Source: Sycon ciliatum
Lineage: Eukaryota > Porifera > Calcarea > Leucosolenida > Sycettidae
Direction: 5' to 3'
Length of the DNA: 64,000 nt
Assembly (NCBI RefSeq): GCF_964019385.1
Contig: NC_088649.1
Coordinates: 19,677,052 to 19,741,051 of the forward strand
The notes beneath the pieces are model-generated. The model had not been told where the DNA came from, did not search any database, and saw nothing but the letters and a program-made list of their open reading frames with translations. The position numbers were made by a program, and so were the translations under genes. Each line of letters starts with the position of its first letter. Position 1 is the stretch's first letter. Positions 31,292 through 42,500 of the stretch are shown piece after piece.

Positions 31292-34177
31292 CTAACCATA
31301 AAAATAAACCTTTAAAAGTCTCTTGAATGATCTATGGCAGGCGAGGGACTTGAACTCTTGGGGCAGGGCGTTCCATAATTTAACAGCAGAAACGAGCGGC
31401 CGACAGTCACCAGAGACTCGCCTGGTGGCAGGGACAACATACGCATTTGGATCGTTGATCCGAGTGACGCCTTCAGTCTGGCGACGTAGGCGCTTGGACA
31501 GGAGATTACTAATTCTGGCGGTGTGGATACGAAGCATGAGGAGGCGGAGTTTACAGTGGGCGTTTTGGATGATGGGGATGAGGCCTAGACGGGTGTAGAT
31601 GGGATCTGTGTGGGAGGGGAATGGCTGGTTGGCAACGCAGCGGATACATCGCTTGTCGAGGACCGAAAGCTGATGCCGTTGGTGCGCAGAGAGAACCGAG
31701 AAGAAGGCATTAGATCCATACAACATATCCGGTAGTATTAACGATCTGTAAAATAGCCGGGCTTGTTGCTCAGTTAAGCAGGAGTGAATGGCTCGCAGCG
31801 CCGTCAGTTTCTGGGAGGTCTTCCGTGTAATAGTTGCAACTTGAGTCTCCCACCGAAGCTGGGTGTCGAGATGTAGACCTAGATATCGAGCATTTGTGGT
31901 CTGAGCTAGGGGATTTCCATTGCATTCTATGTTAAGTAACAAGGGCTGCCTGCGAGACGCATGAAGGGCTAGAACGTGGGTTTTGGAGGGATTTAGTATT
32001 AAGCCTCTTTCTTCCAGAAAGTTGGCCAGGTTGGAGACTGAACGGGAGAGGGTTAAATTCAAGAATTCGACGGATTGACTGATGGCGTCTAGCAGGATAT
32101 CATCAGCAAACAGCTGTGAGTGGGCTGGAGCTGTGATCTGTTCTATTTCCATTGTGTAGATGGAGAACAAAAGAGGACCCAGCACACTTCCCTGAGGAAC
32201 ACCACACTCACAGGGAGAGAGGGCGGACGACTGGCCATTGCTCAGGACGACTCGCTGACGGCGGTCAGTTAGGTAGCTCATGAACCAACTGAGAGCCGTT
32301 GAGGTAATACCAAGCTGAAATAGATCTGTAACCAAAATTTGGTGTTTGACCTTATCGAAGGCCTTGCTCATATCGACAAGTACAAGACCTGTATGGCGCT
32401 GCTGATCCGCTGCCTCCAAGTATCTGTCTACAGCCAATGTCAGGGCATCTTCTGTGGAGTGAAGTGGGCGATATGCGAACTGGTTTGCGGGGAACAAGGA
32501 ATTTCCGGAGAGGAACTTACAGAGTCTCGTGTGGACTACCCGTTCTAGGACTTTGGAAACTATTGGTAATAACGATATTGGTCTATAGTTCTTAGCGACA
32601 GCTTTGTCGCCTGACTTGAAGAGGGGACGAACATCCGCAATCTTCAGAGATGCAGGAACAACACCAGAAGCCAGAGATGCATTGATTAGTATGGTGAGGG
32701 ACGGTGCAAGGACAGGAGAACAGTGTTTGAGGATTGCAGCTGGAACCTGGTCGCTGCCTGCAGCTTTGCGCACGTCGATGTTGGAGAGCAGCTTAGCGAT
32801 CTCTTGCACACTTGCTGGAGCAAATTCTTCGAGGCATTCCTTCTTCGTGGGACCCAATGGGGCTGAGAGACGTAGTGGTCTAGTTGGGTCTGACACAACA
32901 CCGCTGAATTGGTCACTGAGCTGTGAGACACTGACGGCTGGTGGAACTGAGGACTTGTTACGACCGCTGAGGTAGTTGATGGTCTGCCAGGTTTTTCGTG
33001 CGTTGGCCTGACTAGCAGCAAGAAGGTCCCTAAAGTAGATGGCTCGGAGATGTCGTGACATACGCTTGGCTTCGTCTCGGGCAGAAGTGAAGACATTGCG
33101 TAGTGCCGGGTCTGCAGGTGATGCTTTCCACCGTCGATGGGCCGCGTCACGTCGCTGGACTAGGTCATGTAGAGCGGGCGTCTTCCAGGGGAAGGATTTC
33201 CGGGTAGGAGCTCTTGGGCGGTGTAGACGGATAGGAGCATGAGTGTTCAAGGCCGCGACAAGTTTCTCCAGCCACATATCCCACATTTCATCTTCTGTCC
33301 GCGCAAAGCAGAAGTTCTCTAGATCGCTATTTAGAAGGTGGTGTGCAAATTGACCCATATCAATTCTTGCAATGTTACGGCCACGTCGCACGGTCGGTGT
33401 GCAGGACGTTGCGAGTCGCAAATCAAGTGCCAGAGGGAAGTGGTCACTGATTGTACAAGGTACTACGACACAAGAGTTCACATGATCGGCTCCGACCAGA
33501 GCGAGATCCAGGGTTGTTTGGCTGCCTTGGGGTCCAATTCTGGTAGGACTGTCCACTTGGTTCTTGATGTCGAAGGAATTACACAGGTGCAGCAAGCTGT
33601 TTAGCTGGGGGCTGTCGCGGGAGCTTACATCGACATTGAAGTCTCCAACAAGGACCAGAGGTGATGTGGGAAGTGTGGAGATGACAGTGTCTAGTGCATT
33701 CGTCAAGTCTTGCCAGAATTGCACAGGAGTGCCTGGAGGACGGTACACACCACCAAGGAGAACCTTGGAACGCTGCCCACTGACCTCTAACATGAGCATT
33801 TCCACCTGGGTGTCAGCCTTCACAATTCGGGCTCGGAGATGATCTCTTACATATGCTGCTAAGCCTCCGCCATGAGTTGGCCTGTCGCGTCTGACCAGGG
33901 TGTAATTCTGTATGCGTAGGATGTCATCGGAAACGGAGGTTGTTAAGAAAGTCTCTGCCAGCATCATTATATCAACTTTATGGGAAAGAATATAATCTTC
34001 AATGTCATGCTTTTTGTTGAGAAGATGGCAAACATTTAGGAATCCTATTTTGAGGTTACTTTTAATTAATTCATGCTGTAGGGGATTTACAGTGGGGCAA
34101 CTATTTCGTGGCTGAAAGATAGGTGCATGAGGGTTCAAGGGTTGAAAGGGGGCTGCGTGAGGATTTAAACAGAACAT
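31292..34177 (-). CDS. LINE ORF2: endonuclease-reverse transcriptase
   Basis: 961 codons, uninterrupted. The N-terminal ~230 residues form an exonuclease-endonuclease-phosphatase domain (GFLNVCHLLNKK, MLAETFLTT, RRDRPTHGGGLAAYVRD, LVGDFNVDV, ISDHFPLALD) that nicks target DNA. The reverse transcriptase follows: YRPISLLPIVSKVLERVV, FAYRPLHSTEDAL, LVLVDMSKAFDKV, GVPQGSVLGPLLFSIYT, and catalytic QLFADDILL (ADD box). The C-terminal part has YLGLHLDTQLRW and a tail with LWNALPQEF. The start ATG follows the ORF1 stop with no spacer (TAA then ATG at 34180-34175), implying termination-reinitiation. Family placement as CR1/L2-like is by motif style only. Confidence 0.93.
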   Translation of the reverse strand: MFCLNPHAAPFQPLNPHAPIFQPRNSCPTVNPLQHELIKSNLKIGFLNVCHLLNKKHDIEDYILSHKVDIMMLAETFLTTSVSDDILRIQNYTLVRRDRPTHGGGLAAYVRDHLRARIVKADTQVEMLMLEVSGQRSKVLLGGVYRPPGTPVQFWQDLTNALDTVISTLPTSPLVLVGDFNVDVSSRDSPQLNSLLHLCNSFDIKNQVDSPTRIGPQGSQTTLDLALVGADHVNSCVVVPCTISDHFPLALDLRLATSCTPTVRRGRNIARIDMGQFAHHLLNSDLENFCFARTEDEMWDMWLEKLVAALNTHAPIRLHRPRAPTRKSFPWKTPALHDLVQRRDAAHRRWKASPADPALRNVFTSARDEAKRMSRHLRAIYFRDLLAASQANARKTWQTINYLSGRNKSSVPPAVSVSQLSDQFSGVVSDPTRPLRLSAPLGPTKKECLEEFAPASVQEIAKLLSNIDVRKAAGSDQVPAAILKHCSPVLAPSLTILINASLASGVVPASLKIADVRPLFKSGDKAVAKNYRPISLLPIVSKVLERVVHTRLCKFLSGNSLFPANQFAYRPLHSTEDALTLAVDRYLEAADQQRHTGLVLVDMSKAFDKVKHQILVTDLFQLGITSTALSWFMSYLTDRRQRVVLSNGQSSALSPCECGVPQGSVLGPLLFSIYTMEIEQITAPAHSQLFADDILLDAISQSVEFLNLTLSRSVSNLANFLEERGLILNPSKTHVLALHASRRQPLLLNIECNGNPLAQTTNARYLGLHLDTQLRWETQVATITRKTSQKLTALRAIHSCLTEQQARLFYRSLILPDMLYGSNAFFSVLSAHQRHQLSVLDKRCIRCVANQPFPSHTDPIYTRLGLIPIIQNAHCKLRLLMLRIHTARISNLLSKRLRRQTEGVTRINDPNAYVVPATRRVSGDCRPLVSAVKLWNALPQEFKSLACHRSFKRLLKVYFYG

Positions 34178-35038
34178 TTAGTGCTCCTCTGCAGCTCGAC
34201 CAGTTGCTACACTGTCAGCCTTGAAGCGCCATTCTCGAACTCTGACGTTTGAAGGCCAGAATTCCGGTTCCAGAACAGTAGCTTTGTGTTGTATTGGCAG
34301 AATTACGTGAGCAAAGGCCAACCCGAAGTACTTTGTCTCAGACACGGAGCACTTGATGACAGGTATATTTCGGCGTTCACACCATTTGGCGATCGATTCT
34401 GATGTGCACCCACTATTGACATTGCCTACATACAAAGCGCAACATTTTGTGCGGGATCCTCCCTGTAGTTGATCAGAGCGCTTGGGCCGGTTTTCATAGT
34501 ACGACGTGACCTGAGTGCCTGGGTGACTTGTTTGGGGTCGTGTAGTACTGGCCTGCTGGCTGGGGCCTCCCCATGTGTTATCCCGTGCTCGCACCTGTGA
34601 CGACTGTGCACGTGCCGCCTCGCTGTACAACCTGACGCTGTCAGCAGGCGGTTGTACACGTACGGGTTGAGGTTCAGGTGTGCTAGTTTGTACAGGGTCA
34701 TGATCAGAGTTCCTTTCTTTGAGAGCCGCCAATTCTCCTCGAAGGGACGACACCTCCAACTGCAAGGCAGAAATTAGGGCTACCTTGGCGGCCAATTCTT
34801 TAACATTTTTTGCAATATCGGCCAATGCCTGCTGAACAACATCGCGCACCTTGTCAGACTGACCTGCTGAGTTTGTCGACGAACCAATACCGTTGTCGCG
34901 AAGAAGCTTGACTATCTGGGTACGGGAAAGTCCCGAGTGTTCCAGTCTGTGACTCTTGGCGAGATGCCGGATCTCCTGATTGTCCATCACAGCAAGGTCT
35001 ACATCTGCTGGTGCGGTGGGTGACTCCTCAGACGACAT
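34178..35038 (-). CDS. LINE ORF1 nucleic-acid-binding protein
   Basis: 286 residues from ATG 35038 (MSSEESPTAP). The frame is open upstream, but that part reads like 5' UTR. Residues ~15-50 (AVMDNQEIRHLAKSHRLEHS, then LSRTQIVKLLRDNG) are SAP-like. A coiled-coil-like segment follows (ALADIAKNVKELAAKVALIS), then a Pro/Gln/Ser-rich linker. A C-terminal domain with CALYVGNVNSGCTSESIAKW and FGLAFAHVILP has an RRM-like pattern. ORF1 proteins of LINEs bind the element RNA. The TAA stop is immediately followed by the ORF2 ATG. Confidence 0.8.
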   Translation of the reverse strand: MSSEESPTAPADVDLAVMDNQEIRHLAKSHRLEHSGLSRTQIVKLLRDNGIGSSTNSAGQSDKVRDVVQQALADIAKNVKELAAKVALISALQLEVSSLRGELAALKERNSDHDPVQTSTPEPQPVRVQPPADSVRLYSEAARAQSSQVRARDNTWGGPSQQASTTRPQTSHPGTQVTSYYENRPKRSDQLQGGSRTKCCALYVGNVNSGCTSESIAKWCERRNIPVIKCSVSETKYFGLAFAHVILPIQHKATVLEPEFWPSNVRVREWRFKADSVATGRAAEEH

Positions 35039-35370
35039 TGTCACATCAAGGGGCCTGTTATGCCTACCTCCAGACCGGCCTAGTGCCGGTTGGGCTTGAA
35101 AATTTGCAGAGCTCAAAAAGTCACAACTGCCCCGTACTCTGCATTCAAAATCATCGCTGACTGGCTGTTGGCAGAGTATTTGATGCGTGCACGTGTATGG
35201 ATCCGTCCCTTCCCCATGTAAGTGCGCCAGCATTTGTGATATGAAGCTGAGTGATATAGAACTCGTCTCAAATATCACTTTTTGCCAATCAGCGGCCGTT
35301 CTAAGCGGGATATATTCAGCGACATACCCCGCTCGGTTCACATGGGTCACTTCGAGAATAAGGAAACTTT

Positions 35371-35905
35371 AAGCCTAGTTCGCATTCGACGTAACGCTGA
35401 CGGTATGGAACGTAAGGGCCTGTTGGGGCGGCCGGTGTGAGCTGTAAAATCTTGTACAATTCGCAAGACACAACATGTAGTTTGACATGACATGCAGCAG
35501 CTATTGCGATTTTCAAGAAGTGACACGAAATCTTATCTTACTAAAATTTGAATCAGTTGTGCTAGCCATTCGGCGAGTTATCATGGGAAGCGTAGTGTTG
35601 ACCGTGTTCGAAATGTTAAAAAAACCTAAGTGTGCAGTTGTGCGCATCGAGAGGGGTCAGCGCACGACACATCCCCTGTTCACACTAGAATGCAGTTGTT
35701 TTTGTACGCTTGCGTCCTCGTCTACGGTCTGAAAAATTGAACTGACCAACTCTTCCCCTTGCTTCCCAATCTGTAGGGTAGAACGGTTGCGTTCCCGTTC
35801 CTGGTGTTCACATTGGACGCTGTCTGTCGGCATCATAACTGTTCCGACGGTTCCCGTCAATCCTTACGTCGCGTCCCGTTGTGCCCCGTCGAATGTGAGC
35901 TAAGC
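35371..35905. mobile_element. Possible MITE with imperfect TIRs
   Basis: Left AAGCCTAGTTCGCATTCGAC and inverted right AAGCTTAGCTCACATTCGAC match at 16 of 20 positions. Interior non-coding. No clear target duplication. Confidence 0.42.
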
Positions 35906-37040
35906 TTTCGTGTTGGTCACACTCTGTATTTAGGAAAGTACCATGCAAATGGATTATACCATTCGTACTCTGTGTATACCGAGTCCCCCAATTGTCCCTC
36001 GTCCTAACGCACTCTCGAAAGTAATCGCGGTATACCCCTCATACTCATGGTATAATCCATACCTAATATATAATCAGTATCATCTGCTGTTTATTTTCCA
36101 TTGCAGGTTAACGTCTCAATCAAGCATCGTCATCAAAACTTTGCACAGAAGAGTGTCAGCGGTGTCGGTCATCCTCTGGGATCCTCTTTTTGTTATTACT
36201 GAAGCTCAATTCCTAATACACGAACTGCTTTCCACGATGAGCAACATGCAACACCTGCGATGAGCTGCAACCGCGACAGACGATTCACAATCTGTTTTGC
36301 TTCTGCGACATCTAAGTGATAGCGTAGTACCCTCACGTGCACCCAGCCTAGTGAACTGCACTCCATTCGTGTACAACGCGCTTGGCAAGAGTTATGCTTT
36401 TGAACTTCTGGGACAGTGGCCCTACAACTGCTTGCGACAGTGCGCGACAGGCATTTCTTCGCCGCAAGTGTGACATCGCAGAAAGTGATACATGTACATG
36501 TAATTGTGAATTGTAAATACTTTTCATCCAATTAAACTTTTAGTATGTGCTTCTCTTTGTTGAACAGCAATGAATAACCAACTCTTCTCCTATCCATTCA
36601 TTCTCCTGCTCGTGTTTGTATGGTGGTTGTATACTATATACCCATTGAATGATTAATGTACTGCATCAGGTTTTGTCTGGTGATATATTCACGTCCAAAT
36701 ATGTTCAATTTTCACTTGAGCACACAAGGGTTGGAAGCTTAGAAACACTATACATCTATTCTTAAGGGTGTTCTCCATTGATATTTTGATTGATCTCACC
36801 TGTTCAAGACGTCCATGTCGACTTTGAGGCCGACTTTCGCATCGATGTCAGCTATTTTATAGCACTTAGAAAAATGATCCCTACCACCCGGGACGCATTC
36901 TATCGAGTTGTTTGCATTCTCCTGGCGGCAGGACATTGCCAAACTGATTACCTTTCATATGAAATAATTCAAGGGATGTGGAAGAAGCCTTCACTGCTCG
37001 ACCAGGCCGATAACCCTGTTTCATACATACCCCAAAACTA
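35906..37040. other. No recognised features
   Basis: Short ORFs only (up to 111 codons, no domain). AT-rich in the middle. No repeat boundaries recognised. Confidence 0.4.
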
Positions 37041-37042
37041 GA

Positions 37043-37230
37043 CAAATTCGAAATTTCTCAAGCTTGAGAACGTTTCCCGGCAAAAAAACCCTCGAAATCT
37101 GTTATATCGGGATTGGTCGTTTGGGAAAGGACTGGAAGTAGGAATCACGCTTTAGGATGTCGTATAGCATGTCGTACAACAGTACGATGAAATTGAGTGA
37201 GAAACCAAGGACCATTATTAATTTTTAAGC
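37043..37230. repeat. Two MITE fragments
   Basis: 37043-37133 matches the interior of the 29664-30542 element (TCTGTTATATCGGGATTGGT). 37155-37215 contains GATGTCGTATAGCATGTCGT, also found at 51939 and inverted at 50505. They lie just beyond the point where the helicase homology stops. Confidence 0.5.
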
Positions 37231-37274
37231 GCTTGGGAACGATGAACTTTGCAACAGTCTTATTGTGAGTGATG

Positions 37275-38666
37275 GCGATCGCAAAGCCCTCACTTAGCAT
37301 GTTCTGCATAGCAGGCAGCATGTTAGCAGCGGTCTTTCCTGAACCAGTCTGGGCACATGCCATCAAGTCACGACCCTGGATGCCAGCAGGGATTGCATAC
37401 TTTGCACTGGTGTGGGGCGTTCGTAGTTGGCCTTGTTCAAGTTGTCCATCAGCATCTGGTTCAGACCGGACTCAGTGAACAAGTTAATTGGTTCATTTGG
37501 ATTCTCTCCAGTGAACTTGACAGCAATGTGGTCGTATTTATCAAAGTTGATACCGGTTGCAATCTTCCTGAAAATCTCTTCTTCGCCGTCAGGCGGAGGA
37601 GGGGGATATAAGTCACAGACGCCGCGGGGTGGTCCGAATCTCCAATGATGGACATAATAGTGGCCTTGGCTTTTTGGCACGCATCGTCATATTCTTCCAA
37701 CGTGACTTTGGTAGTTGCGCCTTCGCTGTCCTTGTCAATGTTGATGTGGGCACCACTCTCCTCTTGGATCTCCTGAATACGTGAGCCTCCCTTTCCGATA
37801 ATCCTGGTAACTCTGTCACATGGAACATCCAGAGACGCGGATGCACCGCCGCCCTCACCTGATCCACCAACAAATCCACTACCGGTTCCTGCTCCAAAAG
37901 AACTGCCGGTACCTGCTACAAAGGAACTTGCACCACCAAAGCCGCCACTGTCACCAACAGTGTTCTTGTAAGTTCCAGCAAGAACTTGCTGGATGGCCTC
38001 CTTTGCCTTGGCAGTGGAGTCAGTCGATCCCTTCAGCTCAACCTCAACGGTATCACCATCAGCGTCCTTTTGGATGTTGATTCGAGCACCACTGTTATCT
38101 TGCAGCTCACGAATCATGCTACCGCCGCGACCGATGAGCTTTCTTACATCACCGGCAGGGACTTTCATGATGATTGGGTCAGCATAGCTTCCACCGCCAC
38201 CACATCCAGCAATGCAGGCCGGGATGAGTTCCTTCGGCTTAGCAACCTGGTCATCAGCACCTTCGACCTCAACATCCGTCATTTCACCAGCCGAGTCTTT
38301 CTTGATATTAACGTGGGCACCGCTAGTATCCTGGATTTCCTTGATCTTACTACCGCCCTTGCCAATGATCTTGCGAACATCACCTGACGGAACCTGGACA
38401 ATATTGTCACCACCAGAATAGCTGCTGCCACCACCACCAAATCCACCTGAGCTACTGCCACCGCCGAAGCTTCCACCGCCACCGCCGAATCCATTGGAGT
38501 CGCCACCTCGACAACCGCCACGGCTACCTCCACGGCCGGGACCTCTTCCACGTCCTCCGCTCCCGAAGCCACCATCACCTCCGAAACCGCCATCGGTTCC
38601 TCCAAAACAACTGTCTTTTCCGCTGCTACCGAAGCCGCCGCCTCCGGAACCCCACTCGTCACCCAT
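37275..38666 (-). pseudogene. Gly-rich / triple-KH / Vasa-like DEAD-box fusion, truncated
   Basis: From ATG 38666 the protein begins with a Gly/Ser/Arg-rich RGG-like region (~residues 1-85), then three KH domains with GxxG loops IIGKGGSKI, LIGRGGSMI and IIGKGGSRI (approximately 87-150, 163-228, 277-340). The next stretch, in a shifted frame, is PPPPPDGEEEIFRKIATGIN, then FDKYD, Q-motif YERPTPVQ and Walker A ACAQTGSGKTAA, closely resembling Vasa/DDX4 and DDX3. Two breaks each need one extra base: in the run at 37601-37605 and beside the TTT at 37401-37403. Homology ends near 37275, soon after Walker A. KH domains bind single-stranded nucleic acid; Vasa helicases act in germline RNP granules. 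The fusion is inferred from collinearity without an intron. It could be a dead retro- or segmental copy, or a live gene with assembly indels and a downstream exon I missed. Confidence 0.72.
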
Positions 38667-39044
38667 TGCCTCCGCTTAAAGCAGCAGAAAACAACTGAAT
38701 AAGATGTAACTCAAGCACAATGGTTTGCAACGTCAAGTCTTCGGATTAAGCCGGATCGGTTCAGATGCACGATTTTCCCCAGCCAGCTTCATGCATGACA
38801 CCGTTGTCGACCGGCTATTATGCTTCCAATGCCAATTTTGCATGCGAAATGGTGATATAATGTCAGCATCATGCCACCTGGAAAAAGTGACTATAATGCC
38901 AGCCATAATGCTAGAATTACCCGCCCATGCCTATTGAAGTGATGCTGAAGCCTAGACCTCAGGTCGGCGGAGATGCTCCAGTTTCACCACCACAGTTGCG
39001 TCTGCAACCACCTCTATCATGCAGTATTCTGTTTTCGAGCTGTC
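38667..39044. other. 5' flank of the KH gene copy
   Basis: The first ~50 bp upstream of the ATG (GTGCTTGAGTTACATCTTAT on the minus strand) is the 5' UTR, also present and multiplied at 60905-61444. Beyond that no motif is recognised. Confidence 0.5.
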
Positions 39045-39115
39045 TTTGATGGTACGGTACGGTACGGGTCAGGTACGGGATAGCGCCTGGCAAGCGGATG
39101 GCACAAACAAAAAAC
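39045..39115. repeat. Foldback-family remnant
   Basis: Contains GATGGTACGGTACGGTACGG, then GATAGCGCCTGGC and ACAAACAAAAAACAC, a deleted version of the foldback centre and tail. Confidence 0.55.
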
Positions 39116-39129
39116 ACGGAACTAAGGGG

Positions 39130-39320
39130 CCTAGTATTATATGTGCAACTCCAGCCCGGGCTGGAGAGAGCGGGCCAGCCCGCCAAGGGTGTTTACATGT
39201 GCAAGGCCGGGCTGGTCGCCAGCCCGCAGTGAGTTTATATGCACTGAGCACACGCCAGCCCGTTGTGAGTATGCAGCAAACACACTACAACTGTAGTGTG
39301 CTGCCCCGGGCTGAAACGCA
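39130..39320. mobile_element. GC-rich MITE with CAGCCCGGGCTG ends
   Basis: Left TATTATATGTGCAACTCCAG next to CCCGGGCTG; right end also reaches CCCCGGGCTG. The interior is dense in CCAGCCCG/CGGGCTGG. A second copy lies at 42918-43148, on the other side of the Kolobok-like element. Confidence 0.5.
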
Positions 39321-39509
39321 GGGCTGCAAGCCATACTCAGCTTATAAACCTAACAACTTTTTTTCTCACACAATGTATTCTTCTGCTAATTTCTTTTCGC
39401 GCTGTGGCACATGTTTGGTGTGTTGTGTCACCTCATTTCTTTTTCCTGTTTTTCACATTTTTAGCCGTCCATATCAAAGTATTTTGCAAGTAGTTCCCCT
39501 TCTTTTTAA

Positions 39510-42500
39510 AGGGGCACTCCGGCTTCATTTTCGACGCCGAGTTTTCGATGCCAAGACGAAGGTAGGTGAAAGAGAAGACCCCTCGAACAAGAACGAGTCT
39601 CCAGAAGCGATCGAGTCGAGCAGGAAGACGACGTTTGAATTTCGCCGAGCGAGCGCTGATGACGTAATGAGGGATTAGCTTGCCAGTGGAAATGCATCTG
39701 CGCACATACATTTCCCACACTTTTTGGCCAATTTTCAATCGAAGAGGAGGTTGTTTTCTATGTTCTTTCAACGTCGTGAGCGATTCCGTCTTCTATACCC
39801 TTCCAGGTACCCTGAAGGTCCTCCAGAGGAGAATTTATCTCCAGCAAAGCGTTGTTGATCCGCTAAATTCGTCTCGAGACATATTCACCCAGTGCAGTGC
39901 TGATAAATGTAGAATGTTGAATCTGTGATAATTGTCGACAATGGAGAGAGAGGTTGATAGCCGCTGTCGCAGGGAGAGTGAAGCTGCTGGAAGTAACAAC
40001 GGGGAGCCCGTTTGTATTACCTGAACAACCAGACTTCAAAGCAGCTTGACCAAATCGGAGGGTGCCTCGTTGCTTATCGTGAATATTACACCGACATGAA
40101 TTACTACAATTACAAGTATACTGGTGAGTTTTTATCTTGTTTTGTTCGTATGCTAGTACCCTGGCCTGGAGTTGTCGTTAGCAAATTCCTATTCCCTGGC
40201 GTTTTCTAAACGTTCCGTGTAGTACTGAATACGTGATCAAGTATTCCGATTTGGATAGATGTGGAATTTGGATATGCATTTTATAAAAAAATTCTATTTT
40301 CCAAATAGAGCGTTTGTAGAGAAATGGTTGCCCAATTACAACAAAATTGATTTTGCAGTTCTACAACTTGTACTGAAATCCAGTCAAAGTAAATGATTGT
40401 GATTCTTCATGACAGTTGGGGTCAATAAAATCTGATCCAGGCATAACGAATGGTGACGCCTGTCACCCCGGGAACGAATGCCCATTTGGTGGGGGATACC
40501 AAAGTACTCAAAAGTGGTGCGTGTTTCAATGTGGCATTTGGAAGTTTTATATGATCTCTGGTCAATGCAAAATACGATAGCCATCATGAATTGCAGGCCT
40601 CGAACGCAACTCAGACCAGAATTGGCAGTTCCCTAAGTTAGATGCTTTATAATTCCATGGCCCTAGCTGTAGTTATAGAGGTTTTTTGCACATTATTCAG
40701 TCGATAGGTTTATACTGATGGGCACAAACAACGGCAGTTCAAACTTCACTGATGTGTTTATGAGCTGAGAGATTTCTCTCCACTATTTCTGTTGTGCACA
40801 CAGGTCTGTCCAAAATGCATTGACCGTATCGGGTATGGTATCTGCTCTGAGAAGGGAATCGCTGGAGCCACAGTCCAACTAGACCGTCTTTCAAGAAACA
40901 GAGAGGAGCCATCTTTGCAAGCTGACACCTGATGTGTACCGACAGAATTCTCACGAGATACCTTACGGACTACGTCTGGTGTATACTTCATAGTACTCCT
41001 TCGACTACTGTCTAGAATCAAGTCGACTGAAACAAGTTCAAACAACTCTGGCTTCAAACGAGCCATCGATTAGACAAACAAAACATTCTCTCATAATACT
41101 AGAGCACTCTGACAACTCCCGACCTATTCCTAACGATTGACCGCTTCCAAATATGTAGAGTGCTGATTGGAATGTGCTCATAATCTCAACAATCCAGTGC
41201 TATAATTATTTGAACAATGTGTTAGGAATTATTCCACTTTTCCTTCCATAAATGTTGTATCCACATATAATCCACAGTGCTGCACAGTTTTACAGAGTTC
41301 TCAGGGTATCAAACAAAACTATTTCAAATACAGTGAAATTGTTCGTGGACATTATAGCGTAACTTGTAGTTCCCTGGTCCTTTTCTTTGCTATAAACTAA
41401 TCCTTTGCTCTCTAGCCGCCGGCGAGTCCAACAGTGAAATTGTTAGTTCATATTTATAATGTGGGTATGTAGGGGGGGGGGGGGGGTGAACATATTTCTA
41501 TATAAGGGACCTGCAACTGTAATACCACAGTATAGTAGCCGGCAAATACATGTATGTAGAAAACAGAAATGTATGTTACCATCATTGTACATGGACGGGC
41601 GCAGCAGGCCGAAGCTATCAGCCAGGACAGGATTTACAATCACCTAGAGATACTTGAGCTATTCCAGTATTCTGCGTGAGCTGTCCCATTCCACAATGGT
41701 TCATGCCACCATTATTTCTGGTAGTATCCATGTGCATAATTCCAAGACCATCTCGGATTCTTCAGCAATTTGTGCCACGGCAAAAGACAACGCTGGACTC
41801 GGTCACTGGGGCTGCCAAACTTCCCATCACAAATGAACTTCAATTTCTCATCTGTTTCAAGTATATGTACTGCCATGACTTGACCATGCTTCATCCACAG
41901 CTGGGCGAAGATTGTGGCGTTGAATTCCATAGCGCACCTTCTTGCTGCCATGCAGGAGTATGTTGAGAGAAGTGCACATATTTTACTAAAAAACAACAGC
42001 CACTGAAGAGGATAGTAATAGCCTTGGGTGAATTTCCTGCAGGTACACGTTGTTGGTAGGTCTACTGGTCCGTCTCCATATCGTCAAGTTCAGAAATCAC
42101 CTGTACTACACTACACATCTTGTAGAAGGGATCCTGATCGAATAATTTCTGGTCATAAAATTCACTAAACTGAGGGCGAGACAAATAGTCAATACTCCCC
42201 GATTCCGTCAAGCTGCTTTGAAGTCTGGATGCTCATGTGATGCTAACAAGCTCCCCGTCGTTACTTCCAGCAGCTTCACTTTCCCTGCGACAGCGGCTAT
42301 CAACCTCTCTCTCCATCGTCGACAATTATCACAGATTCAATATTCTACATTTATCAGCACTGCATTGGTTGAATATGTCTCGAGACGAATTTAGCGGATC
42401 AACAACGCTTTGCTGGAGATAAATTCTCCTCTGGAGGACCTTCAGGGTACCTGGAAGGGTATAGAAGACGGGATCGCTCACGACGTTGAGAGAACATAGA

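Larger units (their letters stand above)
31080..35350 (-). mobile_element. Apparently intact two-ORF LINE (CR1/L2-like)
   Basis: Minus-strand non-LTR retrotransposon with complete ORF1 and ORF2 and a 3' UTR of about 200 bp rich in T and CTTT on the minus strand. The 5' UTR covers at least 35039-35350. I see no frameshift or internal stop, so this is the youngest-looking LINE in the window. Ends are approximate because I could not find a clear target-site duplication. Confidence 0.85.

Noticed and set aside
33039..33242. Plus-strand ORFs across 31.3-35.3 kb
   Set aside because: Shadows of the intact minus-strand LINE ORFs.
37986..38387. 133-codon plus-strand ORF, repeated at 61683-62084 on the minus strand
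   Set aside because: Antisense shadow of the KH domains; the KH frame has clear GxxG motifs and the shadow has none.
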